Assembly (NCBI RefSeq): GCF_036013645.1
Contig: NZ_CP107869.1
Location: forward strand, 6,634,001 to 6,698,000
Source of the DNA: Streptomyces sp. NBC_00490
GTDB lineage: Bacteria > Actinomycetota > Actinomycetes > Streptomycetales > Streptomycetaceae
Direction: 5' to 3'
Length of the DNA: 64,000 nucleotides
The notes beneath the pieces are model-generated. The model was given only the letters and a program-made list of their open reading frames with translations. It was not told the origin of the DNA and searched no databases. Shown one piece after another: positions 7,775 through 16,613 of the stretch (positions within the stretch are counted from its first letter, which is position 1; each line of letters starts with the position of its first letter). The translations under genes and the position numbers were made by a program.

Positions 7775-8761
7775 GTGAGCGAGGCACTTGTCGCCACCCA
7801 GGCCCCCGAGGCGTCCGTCTCGGGGGCCTCGGGGGCCCGTCAGTTCTGGCGGCGGCTGCGGACGCAGCGCGCCGCCCTCGTCGCGGCGGCCGTCGTCGCG
7901 CTGCTCGTCCTGGTCGCGCTCGCGGCGCCGCTGCTGACCGCCCTCGAGGGCCAGGACCCGACCACCTACCACCCTTCGCTGGTCGACTCCGCGCGCGGTG
8001 GCGTGCCCGTCGGCTCCTTCGGGGGCATCAGCGGCGACCACTGGCTCGGCGTCGAACCGCAGACCGGGCGCGACATGTTCGCGCGGCTCGTCTACGGCGC
8101 TCGTGTCTCCCTGGGGGTCGCGCTGGCCGCGACCGTCGTGCAGGTGTTGATCGGCGTCCTGGTGGGCGTGACGTCCGCACTCGGCAGTCAATGGGTTGAT
8201 CAACTGTTGAGCCGGCTCACCGACATCATCGTCGCCCTGCCCCTCATGATCATGGCACTGGCCCTGCTCGCGATCGTGCCGTCGGACTTCCCGCGGCCCG
8301 TCCTGGTCGCCCTCGTCATCGGCCTCATCGCCTGGGGCAACATCGCGAAGATCACGCGCGCGCAGACCCTCACCCTCAAAGGGCTCGACTATGTCTCCGC
8401 GGCCCGGCTCAGCGGCTGGAGCACCTGGCGGATCGCCCGCCGCGAGCTCCTTCCCGGCCTCGCCGCGCCGGTCATCACCTACGCGGCGCTCCTCGTCCCG
8501 ATCAACATCACCGTCGAGGCGGCGCTGTCCTTCCTCGGTGTCGGAGTGAAACCCCCGACGCCGTCGTGGGGACAGATGCTGACCGCCGCCGACGTCTGGT
8601 ACCAGGCGGCCCCGCAGTACCTGCTGCTGCCCGCGGGCGCGCTCTTCGTGACCGTGCTGGCCCTCACCGTCCTCGGTGACGGCGTCCGCACGGCGCTCGA
8701 CCCGCGCGCGGCCTCTCGTCTGCGCGTCGGAACGGGCCGCAAGAGGGAGGCCAAGGCATGA
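7775..8761 (+). CDS. Peptide ABC transporter permease (DppC/OppC type)
   Basis: A 328-residue inner-membrane permease with about six transmembrane segments after a short cytoplasmic N-terminus. The BPD_transp_1 domain contains an EAA-type loop around DYVSAARLSGWSTWRIARRE, which docks onto the ATPase, and the family signature SFLGVGVKPPTPSWGQML near the C-terminus, typical of DppC/OppC subunits. GTG start at 7775, four bases after the lipoprotein stop. Its stop overlaps the next ATG (ATGA at 8758), so translation of the two permeases is coupled. Confidence 0.92.
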   Translation: MSEALVATQAPEASVSGASGARQFWRRLRTQRAALVAAAVVALLVLVALAAPLLTALEGQDPTTYHPSLVDSARGGVPVGSFGGISGDHWLGVEPQTGRDMFARLVYGARVSLGVALAATVVQVLIGVLVGVTSALGSQWVDQLLSRLTDIIVALPLMIMALALLAIVPSDFPRPVLVALVIGLIAWGNIAKITRAQTLTLKGLDYVSAARLSGWSTWRIARRELLPGLAAPVITYAALLVPINITVEAALSFLGVGVKPPTPSWGQMLTAADVWYQAAPQYLLLPAGALFVTVLALTVLGDGVRTALDPRAASRLRVGTGRKREAKA

Positions 8762-9756
8762 GCGGCTTCACCGGCTTCGTGCTGCGCCGCCTCCTCGGCG
8801 CCCTGGTCACCCTGCTCGCCATCTCGGTGATCGTCTACGTCGTCTTCTACGTCACCCCCGGCAACGTCGCCCAGATCACCTGCGGCCCGCGCTGCTCGCC
8901 CGCCCAGGTGCAGCAGGTCGCCGGCCAACTGCACCTGAACGACCCGCTCTACACGCAGTACTGGCACTTCCTGCAGGGCCTCGTCGCCGGCCAGGACTAC
9001 TCGACCGGCACCTCCGTGGAGCACTGCTCTGCGCCCTGCCTCGGGCTGTCGTACCAGAGCGACCAGCAGGTCACCCAGCTGATCCTGGCCAAGCTGCCGG
9101 TCAGCCTGTCGCTGGTGTTCGGCGCGATGGTGCTCTGGCTGATCCTCGGCGTCGGCACCGGCGTGCTGTCCGCGTGGCGGCGCGGCCGGCTCACCGAGCG
9201 CGTCCTGACCGGCATCACGCTCGCGGGTGTGGCCACGCCGGTCTTCGTCATCGGCCTGGTCCTGATGATCGTGGTCTGCGGGCAGCTGCAACTGCTGCCG
9301 TTCCCGCAGTACGTGAAACTCACCGACGACCCCGAACAGTGGGCGTGGAACCTGCTGCTGCCCTGGCTGTCGCTGGCCCTCATCGAGGCGGCCGCGTTCG
9401 CCCGCCTCACGCGCGCGTCGATGCTGGAGACGCTCGCCGAGGACCACATCCGCACCTTCCGCGCGTACGGCGTGGGGGAGCGGTCGATCATCGGGCGGCA
9501 CGCGTTGCGCGGGGCGCTCGCGCCGGTCATCGCGCTCAACGCCAACAACTTCGGCGGCGCGGTCGGCGGCGCGGTGCTCACCGAGACGCTGTTCGGACTG
9601 CCGGGCATCGGTCAGGAGCTCGTCCACGCCGTCAAGGTGGTCGACCTGCCGGTCGTGGTCGGCATGGTCCTGGTCGTCGGCTTCTTCGTGGTCCTCGCCA
9701 ACGCCCTCGCGGACGTGCTGTACGCGGTGGCCGACCGAAGGGTGGTGCTCGCATGA
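8758..9756 (+). CDS. Peptide ABC transporter permease (DppB/OppB type)
   Basis: A 332-residue membrane protein with an N-terminal segment FVLRRLLGALVTLLAISVIV typical of DppB/OppB, a large periplasmic loop with three Cys, and a C-terminal BPD_transp_1 domain with the docking-loop region RTFRAYGVGERSIIGRHALR. It should pair with the DppC-type subunit to form the channel. Its order after, rather than before, the DppC-type gene is the reverse of the usual dpp order. It overlaps both neighbours by ATGA junctions at 8758 and 9753. Confidence 0.92.
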   Translation: MSGFTGFVLRRLLGALVTLLAISVIVYVVFYVTPGNVAQITCGPRCSPAQVQQVAGQLHLNDPLYTQYWHFLQGLVAGQDYSTGTSVEHCSAPCLGLSYQSDQQVTQLILAKLPVSLSLVFGAMVLWLILGVGTGVLSAWRRGRLTERVLTGITLAGVATPVFVIGLVLMIVVCGQLQLLPFPQYVKLTDDPEQWAWNLLLPWLSLALIEAAAFARLTRASMLETLAEDHIRTFRAYGVGERSIIGRHALRGALAPVIALNANNFGGAVGGAVLTETLFGLPGIGQELVHAVKVVDLPVVVGMVLVVGFFVVLANALADVLYAVADRRVVLA

Positions 9757-11498
9757 GTCTGGTGGACGTCAGGGACCTGACGGTGGAGTTCGGCGAGCTG
9801 CGGGCCGTCGACGGACTCTCCTTCCGCCTGGAGAAGGGCGCCGCCCTCGCCCTGGTGGGTGAGTCCGGCTCCGGCAAGTCCACGGTCGCCTCCGCGCTGC
9901 TGGGGCTGCATCGCGGCACGGGCGCGAAGGTCGGCGGTGCGATCGAGGTCGCCGGCATCGACGTAGCGGCGGCGTCGGACGAGGCGCTGCGGCGGCTGCG
10001 GGGCGGGAAGGCCGCGATGGTCTTCCAGGACCCGCTGTCGTCCCTCGACCCGTACTACGCGATCGGCGACCAGATCGCCGAGGTGTACCGCGTGCACGCG
10101 CGCGTGTCGCGCCGAGCCGCACGCGCGCGTGGGGTGGAGGTGCTGGACCGGGTGGGAATCGCGGACGCACCGCGCCGGTCCCGGTCCCGTCCGCACGAGT
10201 TCAGCGGCGGCATGCGCCAGCGCGCGCTCATCGCCATGGCACTGGCCTGCGAGCCGGACCTCCTGATCGCCGACGAGCCGACCACCGCCCTCGACGTCAC
10301 CGTCCAGGCCCAGATCCTCGACCTGCTGCACACGCTGCGCGAGGAGACCGGCATGGGGCTGCTGCTCGTCACGCACGACGTGGGCGTGGCTGCCGAGAGC
10401 GTCGACGAGGTGCTGGTGATGCGGCACGGGCGCGTGGTCGAGCACGGAGCGGTGAGCGATGTGCTGGGGAAGCCGTCGCAGGCGTACACGCGGGAGCTGC
10501 TGGGGGCGGTGCCGCGGGTGGATGCGCGGCGGCGCGCGGCGGCCGGAGTACCGGCTGCGAGGGCGGGCTCGACCACAGCCGGCGTGCCGTCTCCCGGGGG
10601 TTCCGCGGAGCCGTCGAGCGTGCCGGGCCCCGCCTCGGGCGGGTCCTCGCCGAAGGTTGCCGGGCCGCCCTCGGGGGCGCTGTCGAAGCCCGCCTCCGAG
10701 GCGACTGCGCGGCCCACCGACGTCGTCCTCGAAGCGCGCGGCCTCCGCCGTGAGTTCGGCCGCGGCAAGCGGGCGTTCGTCGCCGTGGACGACGTGTCGC
10801 TGACGATCCGCCGCGGGGAGACCCTCGGCATCGTCGGGGAGAGCGGCAGCGGCAAGACGACGCTCGGGCGCATGCTGGTCGGGCTGCTGGAGCCGACGGC
10901 GGGGGAGATCGAGCCGGGCGGCGGGGTGCGCCCGGACGTGCAGATGGTCTTCCAGGATCCCGTCTCCTCCCTCAACCCCCGCCGCAGCGTGGGCGAGTCG
11001 ATCGCCGACCCGCTCCGCGCGCGGGGCGAGAAGGACGAGACACGCATCAAGGGGCGTGTGAGGGAGCTGCTGGAGCGCGTGGGGCTCGAGGGGGCGCACT
11101 ACGACCGCTATCCGCACGAGTTCAGCGGCGGACAGCGCCAGCGCGTGGGCATCGCGCGGGCGCTCGCGGCCGACCCGCGCGTCATCGTGTGCGACGAACC
11201 GGTCTCCGCGCTCGACGTGACGACCCAGGCCCAGGTGGTCGCCCTGCTCGGCGAGTTGCAGCGCGAACTCGGGCTCGCGCTCGTCTTCGTCGCCCACGAC
11301 CTCGCCGTGGTACGGCAGGTCAGCGACCGGGTCGCGGTGATGCGCCGCGGCCGGATCGTCGAGTCGGGGCCCGCCGACGAGGTGTACGACAACCCCCGGG
11401 ACCCGTACACCAAGCAGCTCCTGGCCGCCGTACCGGCGCTCGATCCCGAGGTGGCCGCGCGGCGCAGAGCGGCACGGAGAGAACTGGCCGCTGCCTGA
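9753..11498 (+). CDS. Dual-domain peptide ABC transporter ATP-binding protein (DppD-DppF fusion)
   Basis: A 581-residue protein with two complete ABC ATPase domains in one chain. Domain 1 has Walker A GESGSGKST near residue 35, signature FSGGMRQR and Walker B LLIADEPTTALD. Domain 2 has GESGSGKTT near residue 365, FSGGQRQR and VIVCDEPVSALD. A low-complexity Ala/Pro/Ser linker of about 70 residues joins them. All catalytic motifs are intact in both halves, so the fusion replaces separate DppD and DppF subunits. ATG at 9753 overlaps the permease stop. This is the last gene of the importer operon. Confidence 0.93.
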   Translation: MSLVDVRDLTVEFGELRAVDGLSFRLEKGAALALVGESGSGKSTVASALLGLHRGTGAKVGGAIEVAGIDVAAASDEALRRLRGGKAAMVFQDPLSSLDPYYAIGDQIAEVYRVHARVSRRAARARGVEVLDRVGIADAPRRSRSRPHEFSGGMRQRALIAMALACEPDLLIADEPTTALDVTVQAQILDLLHTLREETGMGLLLVTHDVGVAAESVDEVLVMRHGRVVEHGAVSDVLGKPSQAYTRELLGAVPRVDARRRAAAGVPAARAGSTTAGVPSPGGSAEPSSVPGPASGGSSPKVAGPPSGALSKPASEATARPTDVVLEARGLRREFGRGKRAFVAVDDVSLTIRRGETLGIVGESGSGKTTLGRMLVGLLEPTAGEIEPGGGVRPDVQMVFQDPVSSLNPRRSVGESIADPLRARGEKDETRIKGRVRELLERVGLEGAHYDRYPHEFSGGQRQRVGIARALAADPRVIVCDEPVSALDVTTQAQVVALLGELQRELGLALVFVAHDLAVVRQVSDRVAVMRRGRIVESGPADEVYDNPRDPYTKQLLAAVPALDPEVAARRRAARRELAAA

Positions 11499-11574
11499 CG
11501 TAACGTAACTGCTTGATCTCTTAGCGCGATCGAACGCGGCCCGCACGGGAAAGTTACGACCGTTCACCCCTTCT

Positions 11575-11661
11575 GGTGGCGCGATGGACAACCGTCCGTC
11601 GCGCCACCGTCATGTCCGCATACGTTCGTCCCGCTGCGAGCCGCCGGACCAACGGCGGCTC
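11575..11661 (+). promoter_or_regulatory. Two strong hairpins in the leader of the pelF-like operon
   Basis: First hairpin: GGTGGCGCGA (11575-11584) pairs with TCGCGCCACC (11599-11608), with inner GGAC/GTCC arms around AACC. Second: GAGCCGCCG (11638-11646) pairs with CGGCGGCTC (11653-11661). No U-run follows either one. They lie between the importer operon and the GTG at 11689; they could end the upstream transcript or fold in the 5' leader of the glycosyltransferase mRNA. Confidence 0.55.
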
Positions 11662-11688
11662 CCCATACGGGAGATCGGGGGTGCGCTC

Positions 11689-13380
11689 GTGCGCATCGGA
11701 CTGCTTACGGAGGGTGGCTATCCGTATGTGAGCGGTGACGCCAGGCTCTGGTGCGACCGGCTCGTGCGCGGGCTCGGGCAGCACGAGTTCGACATCTACG
11801 CGCTCAGCCGCAGCGAGCGCCAGGAGGACGAGGGCTGGGTCCCGCTTCCCCCGCAGGTCAGCCGAGTGCGTACGGCACCCCTGTGGACGGCCGAGGACGA
11901 CGGCGTGGGGTACGGCCGTCGTGCGCGCCGGCGGTTCGCGGAGTGCTACGGCGAGTTGGCGGCCGTCCTCTGCGTCGGCCCCTCCGAGGAGCCGTCGGCC
12001 CTTGAGGCGGACCGTTTCGCCAGCGCGCTGTACGGTCTCGCCGAACTGGCCCGCGACGAGGGCGGGCTGGTGGGGGCGCTGCGCTCCGAAGCCGCCGTAC
12101 GCGCCCTCGAACACGCCTGTCGTGCGCCGGGCGCCGCACGCACGGCCCGCGAGGCGCGCGTACCCGATCTGCTCGCCGTGGCCGCCCACCTGGAACGCGC
12201 GCTGCGCCCCCTGTCCCTCGACTGGTACGGGGACGACGGGCTCGGCTCGGTCGACCTGTGCCACGCGGCCTCCGGCGGCCCGGCCGCGCTGCCCGGACTG
12301 CTCGCCCGCCACTTCTCCGACGTCCCCCTGCTGGTGACCGAGTACGGGGTGCGGTTGCGGACGCACTACCTGTCCGCCACGGAGGCCTCGCCGTCGGTGC
12401 GGTCGCTGCTCGCCGCCTTCCACGGCCGGCTCGCCGCCGAGATCTACGGCCGCGCCGCGCTCGTCACCCCCGGCAACACACACGCCCGCCGCTGGCAGGA
12501 GCGCTGCGGTGCCGACCGGGGCAAGATCCGCACGGTCTATCCGGGCATGGACGCCGCCCGCTTCGCGGAGGTCGGCGAGTCCCCGGAGTGCACGGACCCC
12601 GACACCCTGGTCTGGGTCGGCCGCATCGAACCGACCAAGGACCTCATCTCCCTCCTGCACGCCTTCGCGGAGATCCGCAAGGAGGAGCCGAAGACCCGGC
12701 TGCGGATCATCGGAGCGCCGGCCGGTCCCGAGGGCACGGACTACCTGGGCCACTGCAAGGCGCTGGCCGCGCAGCTCTTCCCGGACGAGGCGGACGGTCT
12801 GCACGCCGTCGGCGACAACCCGGTCTCCTTCGGGGAGATCGGCGGCCCGGAGGTGCCGGCCCTCGCCGACGCGTACGCCTCGGGCGCCGTGACCGTCCTG
12901 TCCAGTGTCGTCGAGGGCTTCCCGATCAGCCTGGTGGAGGCCATGTTCTGCGGCCGCGCGACCGTGTCCACGGACGTGGGCGCGGTGGTGGAGGCCATCG
13001 GCGGCACCGGACTCGTCGTCCCCCCGCGCAATCCGCGGGCGCTCGCCGAGGCGTGCGTGACCCTGTTGCGCGACCCCGAGCGCCGTGCGCGCCTGGGCGC
13101 CGCGGCCCGCGCGCGGGCGCTCGAGCTGTTCACCGTCGAACAGAACATCACGGCATTTCACGGCATTTACCTGGAGATCGTCTCGCGGCACCCGGTCCGC
13201 CGGGTCGTCCTCGACACCACCGGAGAACCGCTGCCGTTCGCCGTCCCCGCCGAGGCCCACATGCCCGGCCGCTGGACAGACTCCGGGGCACGGGTCGTGG
13301 CCCGCGGCGGCCCCGGCTGGGCGGAAGGCCCTCCGGTGCGCGCCAACACCCCGCTGCCCGCCACGGAGGGAGCGCGATGA
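11689..13380 (+). CDS. GT4 family glycosyltransferase, PelF-like
   Basis: A 563-residue cytoplasmic GT-B glycosyltransferase. The N-terminus VRIGLLTEGGYPYVSGDARL is the DUF3492 opening found in PelF, the UDP-sugar-dependent polymerising transferase of Pel exopolysaccharide systems. The C-terminal half is a family-4 domain with WVGRIEPTKD as donor-side strand and the E-x7-E motif at Glu409/Glu417 (EGFPISLVE). The GTG at 11689 is chosen because a G-rich RBS (GGGAGATCGGGGG) precedes it and the family start fits; the longer frame to 11584 falls in a hairpin. Its stop overlaps the next ATG. Other GT4 roles cannot be excluded, but the spherulin-4 partner supports the Pel idea. Confidence 0.82.
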   Translation: MRIGLLTEGGYPYVSGDARLWCDRLVRGLGQHEFDIYALSRSERQEDEGWVPLPPQVSRVRTAPLWTAEDDGVGYGRRARRRFAECYGELAAVLCVGPSEEPSALEADRFASALYGLAELARDEGGLVGALRSEAAVRALEHACRAPGAARTAREARVPDLLAVAAHLERALRPLSLDWYGDDGLGSVDLCHAASGGPAALPGLLARHFSDVPLLVTEYGVRLRTHYLSATEASPSVRSLLAAFHGRLAAEIYGRAALVTPGNTHARRWQERCGADRGKIRTVYPGMDAARFAEVGESPECTDPDTLVWVGRIEPTKDLISLLHAFAEIRKEEPKTRLRIIGAPAGPEGTDYLGHCKALAAQLFPDEADGLHAVGDNPVSFGEIGGPEVPALADAYASGAVTVLSSVVEGFPISLVEAMFCGRATVSTDVGAVVEAIGGTGLVVPPRNPRALAEACVTLLRDPERRARLGAAARARALELFTVEQNITAFHGIYLEIVSRHPVRRVVLDTTGEPLPFAVPAEAHMPGRWTDSGARVVARGGPGWAEGPPVRANTPLPATEGAR

Positions 13381-14675
13381 GCGACCTCGGCGAACTGGAC
13401 CGTCCCGGCACTCCGGCCAGCCCCGGCCCGTGGGACGCACGCTCGCAGGACTGGCTGGTGGGGGACGGCGACGACGGCGATGGCGCCGAGGTCGACGGCA
13501 CCGAAACCGTCGTAGCCGCCGCGGACGCGGACAGCACGACCCCCCGCGCCCCCGAGGCGACCCCGGCCCGCAGCCGGCCCCCCGCACCCCGCCGCACCGC
13601 CGGGGACCCCGTGAAGGCCCTGATCCACCGTCATCGCGAGCTGTGCGAACGGGCCGTGGATCCCTTGGAGATCGCGGCAGGCCTGGAGGCACACGGCGTC
13701 ACCGACCGCACCGCGACCCGCTTCCGCCACCGGGACGTCTTCTCCCTCGCGGAGGAGATGTACGCGCGCGTGTCGAGAGACGGCGAACCCGCCGCACCCG
13801 CCGCCCCCTCCGACGCCCCCCGAGCAAGCGCCGACTGGATCCTGCTCACCCTTCTGCCGGGCGCACTGTGCGCCGCGACGGTGGCCGGACTCCGCCTCAC
13901 CGACGGTCAGCCCCGTCTGGCCGTGGCCCTCGTGGGCACGCTCGCCGTGGCGCTGGCGCTGCGCGCGGCACTCACCCGCGGCCCCCTGAGCACCACCCAC
14001 CACTCACCACCCCGCACCCTCACCCTGACCTGCTGGCTGATCGCCTACGCCCTCCTGGGCGACGGCCTCCTCCAGGCGGCCGTCACCGGCGGACCCGACG
14101 CCCTCCCCACCGGCGCCCCCGACGGCCCCTGGCCGCTGACGACCGCCCCCGTCCTGGCCCTCACGCTGTCCTGCGCCCCCGCGGCCTGGACCGCCCACCT
14201 CTTCACGGCCCGAGCCCGCCGCAAACTCACGCTCAGCCGGGGCCTGGAGGACTTCACCGCCTCCGTACTGCCGCTGCTGTTCGGCGTGTTCGCCCTGTAC
14301 CTGTGCGCCCTGACGGCCCTGCTGATCCCGATCTCGGCAGTCCTGGGCGAACCCGCCCGCTACGCCCACACCCTCACCCTGGGCGCCCTCCTCTTCCTTT
14401 CCCGTCTCCTCACCACCCACGGCTTCACCCACGCCCCGGCACTCGTCCTGACCGCCACGGCCCTGACGGAACTGACCGCCATCGCCTCGGTCTTCACCGC
14501 CCGCCTCCCGGGCTGCGACTTCCTGGGCGCTCCGATCGAGACCCTCGCCGAGGCATGGGGCCCGGGCGGCGTCCCGGCGCTCGCCTGCGCGGCGGGAGCG
14601 CTCACCCTCCTGCTGCACGCGACCCGCAGGCTGACGAGGGCCTCGGCCCACGCCCCCACGGACCAGCAGTGGTGA
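13377..14675 (+). CDS. Polytopic membrane protein of the PelF-like cluster
   Basis: A 432-residue protein. The first 150 residues are hydrophilic: a Pro/Ala/Asp-rich stretch, then a conserved-looking helical segment (HRHRELCERAVDPLEIAAGL and HRDVFSLAEEMYARV). The rest contains roughly eight to ten transmembrane helices between about residues 155 and 425. I cannot assign a named family. By position it might provide the membrane function that PelG or PelE give in classical Pel systems, but sequence alone does not show it. ATGA overlap at 13377 couples it to the glycosyltransferase. Confidence 0.75.
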   Translation: MSDLGELDRPGTPASPGPWDARSQDWLVGDGDDGDGAEVDGTETVVAAADADSTTPRAPEATPARSRPPAPRRTAGDPVKALIHRHRELCERAVDPLEIAAGLEAHGVTDRTATRFRHRDVFSLAEEMYARVSRDGEPAAPAAPSDAPRASADWILLTLLPGALCAATVAGLRLTDGQPRLAVALVGTLAVALALRAALTRGPLSTTHHSPPRTLTLTCWLIAYALLGDGLLQAAVTGGPDALPTGAPDGPWPLTTAPVLALTLSCAPAAWTAHLFTARARRKLTLSRGLEDFTASVLPLLFGVFALYLCALTALLIPISAVLGEPARYAHTLTLGALLFLSRLLTTHGFTHAPALVLTATALTELTAIASVFTARLPGCDFLGAPIETLAEAWGPGGVPALACAAGALTLLLHATRRLTRASAHAPTDQQW

Positions 14676-14809
14676 GCCAACGGGGCGCGAACCCCACGAC
14701 GCACGACGCAGCGGTACGGCGCCCCGCGCGCCCCCACTCACCCCAGCAGGCCGGCGCAGGCATCTCGCCCCTTTGCCGGCGGCACACCGTTCTGACAGGA
14801 GAGCACCAC

Positions 14810-14857
14810 ATGAACACCTCCCGACCCGAAGACCCGGCGACGGGAGCCGCGCGATGA
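14810..14857 (+). CDS. 15-residue micro-ORF coupled to the epimerase gene
   Basis: ATG 14810 to TGA 14855-14857, product MNTSRPEDPATGAAR. A strong Shine-Dalgarno (AGGAGAG, about 14798-14804) precedes it, and its stop overlaps the epimerase ATG as ATGA, whereas the epimerase has no comparable RBS of its own. It therefore probably serves to load ribosomes for the epimerase. No function of the peptide is implied. Confidence 0.5.
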   Translation: MNTSRPEDPATGAAR

Positions 14858-15813
14858 GGGTCCTGATGATCGGAGCCAACGGCTACCTCGGCCGCTTCGT
14901 CGCCGACCGCCTGCTCGCCGACCCGGCCGTCCAGCTCACCGCCCTCGGCCGCGGCGACGACGCCGACGTCCGCTTCGACCTCGCGTCCGGCAGCCCCGGA
15001 GCACTCACCCGCTTCCTCGACGCGGTCCACCCCGGCGTGGTCATCAACTGCGCCGGCGCCACCCGCGGCGGTGCCCGTGAACTCGCCCGCCACAACACCG
15101 TCGCCGTGGCCACCGTCTGCGAGGCCCTGCGGCGCAGCGGCTGCGGGGCACGGCTGGTCCAGATCGGCTGCGGCGCCGAGTACGGCCCGAGCCAGCCCGG
15201 CTCCTCCACCGCCGAGGACGCCGTCCCCCGCCCCGGCGGCCCGTACGGCGTCAGCAAACTCGCCGCCACCGAACTGGTCCTGGGCTCCGGACTGGACGCG
15301 GTCGTGCTCCGCGTCTTCTCACCGGCGGGCCCCGGCACCCCCGCGGGATCCCCGCTCGGCCGCCTCGCCGAGGCCATGCGCCGCGCCATGCAGTCCGGTG
15401 ACGGCGAACTCAAGCTCGGCGGCCTGGGCGCCCAACGGGACTTCATCGATGTCCGCGACGTCGCCCGCGCCGTCCACGCCGCCAGCCTCTCCGCCGCGCA
15501 GGGCGTCATCAACATCGGCTCCGGCCGTGCCGTCCGCCTCCGTGACGCCGCCGCCGTCCTGGCCCGCGTGGCCGGATACGGGGGCGCCCTCCACGAACTC
15601 GACGGACCTCCCGGCCCGCTCCGGGCATCCATCGGCCACCCCCGCTCCGAACCGGACCATGCCGCTCCGGCCGCGTACCCGTACCCGGACGGCTGCGGCA
15701 GCTGGCAGCAGGCCGATGTGCGCACCGCACGCGACCGGCTCGGCTGGCGCCCCCGGATCAACCTCGAAGAGTCCCTCGCCGACATCTGGATGGAGGCGGC
15801 ATGCCGCATCTGA
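14854..15813 (+). CDS. NAD-dependent epimerase/dehydratase (extended SDR)
   Basis: A 319-residue extended short-chain dehydrogenase. The nucleotide-binding motif GANGYLG is at residues 7-13, the active-site pair YGVSK gives Tyr131 and Lys135, and the substrate domain follows (QRDFIDVRDVARAVH). It should act on a nucleotide-activated sugar; UDP-hexose C4-epimerase or dTDP-sugar reductase activity are the obvious options, and I cannot choose. In Pel-producing bacteria an SDR, PelX, makes UDP-GalNAc, which fits this neighbourhood. Start ATG 14854 overlaps a 15-codon micro-ORF; the stop overlaps the next ATG by 13 nt. Confidence 0.85.
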   Translation: MRVLMIGANGYLGRFVADRLLADPAVQLTALGRGDDADVRFDLASGSPGALTRFLDAVHPGVVINCAGATRGGARELARHNTVAVATVCEALRRSGCGARLVQIGCGAEYGPSQPGSSTAEDAVPRPGGPYGVSKLAATELVLGSGLDAVVLRVFSPAGPGTPAGSPLGRLAEAMRRAMQSGDGELKLGGLGAQRDFIDVRDVARAVHAASLSAAQGVINIGSGRAVRLRDAAAVLARVAGYGGALHELDGPPGPLRASIGHPRSEPDHAAPAAYPYPDGCGSWQQADVRTARDRLGWRPRINLEESLADIWMEAACRI

Positions 15814-16550
15814 CCAGCACGAAGAAGGCCGCGTCCGGTACCGGACTCCATACGGGCGTCGGTGTCCCCGGCTTCGCCCACCCCCTCGTCGCCCCCGCCG
15901 AATGGGCCGAGCTCACCCGCCCCGGCACCCCCGTGCACTGGGTCGTCCTCAATGTCGCCGACGGTCCCGGCAGCCGCCCCGACCCGCACTGTCTGGAGGC
16001 GGCCGGCCGGCTGCGCAACGCGGGCGTCCGGGTCCTCGGCCACATCGACGCGACCTACGGAGCGCGGAGCTTCGGCGAGATGATCTCCGACGCGCACCGC
16101 TACATCGACTGGTACAAGGCCGACGGCTTCCTCCTCGACCGCTGCCCGACCGAGCGCGCCGCGCTCCCCGAGATCCGCCGCACGGTCACCACGCTCCGCG
16201 CGATCCGCGACGACGCCCATGTCGTCCTCGGCCACGGCACCCATCCGCACCCCGGCTACGCGGAGAGCGCCGACCAGTTGGTCACCTTCTCCGGCCCGTG
16301 GAGCGACTACCGCTGGTCGCAGGTGGCCGAGTGGACCGCCGACCATCCGCCCGAGCGCTTCTGCCATCTCGTCCACGGGGTGCCGGGCGGCCATCTCGAC
16401 GAGGCGCTGCGCATCGCCCGTTGGCAGGGTGCCTCGACCATCTACTTCACGGACCGCACGGACCGGGGCGGCCGGATCGATCCCTGGGAGGCCATGCCCG
16501 GCTACTGGGACGAAATCGTCTCGCGGATCGGAACAGGTGTCTCGGAATGA
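15801..16550 (+). CDS. Spherulation-specific family 4 protein (spherulin 4 / GH114-like)
   Basis: A 249-residue TIM-barrel protein of the spherulin-4 family, related to endo-alpha-1,4-galactosaminidases and to the hydrolase domain of PelA. Family motifs are clear: NVADGPGSRPD (51-61), GHIDATYGAR (80-89) and the IDWYKADGFLLDR block, with Asp113 in the position of the catalytic Asp. The following residue, commonly Glu in active enzymes (recalled), is Arg114, so activity may differ. There is no signal peptide, so it may act in the cytoplasm, unlike exported PelA. The start overlaps the epimerase stop, which indicates coupling. It is the last gene of this cluster. Confidence 0.82.
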   Translation: MPHLTSTKKAASGTGLHTGVGVPGFAHPLVAPAEWAELTRPGTPVHWVVLNVADGPGSRPDPHCLEAAGRLRNAGVRVLGHIDATYGARSFGEMISDAHRYIDWYKADGFLLDRCPTERAALPEIRRTVTTLRAIRDDAHVVLGHGTHPHPGYAESADQLVTFSGPWSDYRWSQVAEWTADHPPERFCHLVHGVPGGHLDEALRIARWQGASTIYFTDRTDRGGRIDPWEAMPGYWDEIVSRIGTGVSE

Positions 16551-16613
16551 AGAAGGCCATGGCAGTGTTACGGGGAGAACAACCGTAGTGATTGACCGAC
16601 CAACGGAGTCCCC

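Noticed and set aside
6028..7797. A 589-codon minus-strand frame opposite the lipoprotein gene
   Set aside because: Antisense shadow with Val/Arg/Gly-rich translation; the plus strand has signal peptide, lipobox and SBP motifs.
16547..16588. A 13-residue ORF (MKKAMAVLRGEQP) overlapping the spherulin-4 stop
   Set aside because: It has an ATGA overlap but a TTA codon, which is rare in Streptomyces, and no downstream gene is coupled to it, so it is more likely chance sequence in the moeZ promoter region.
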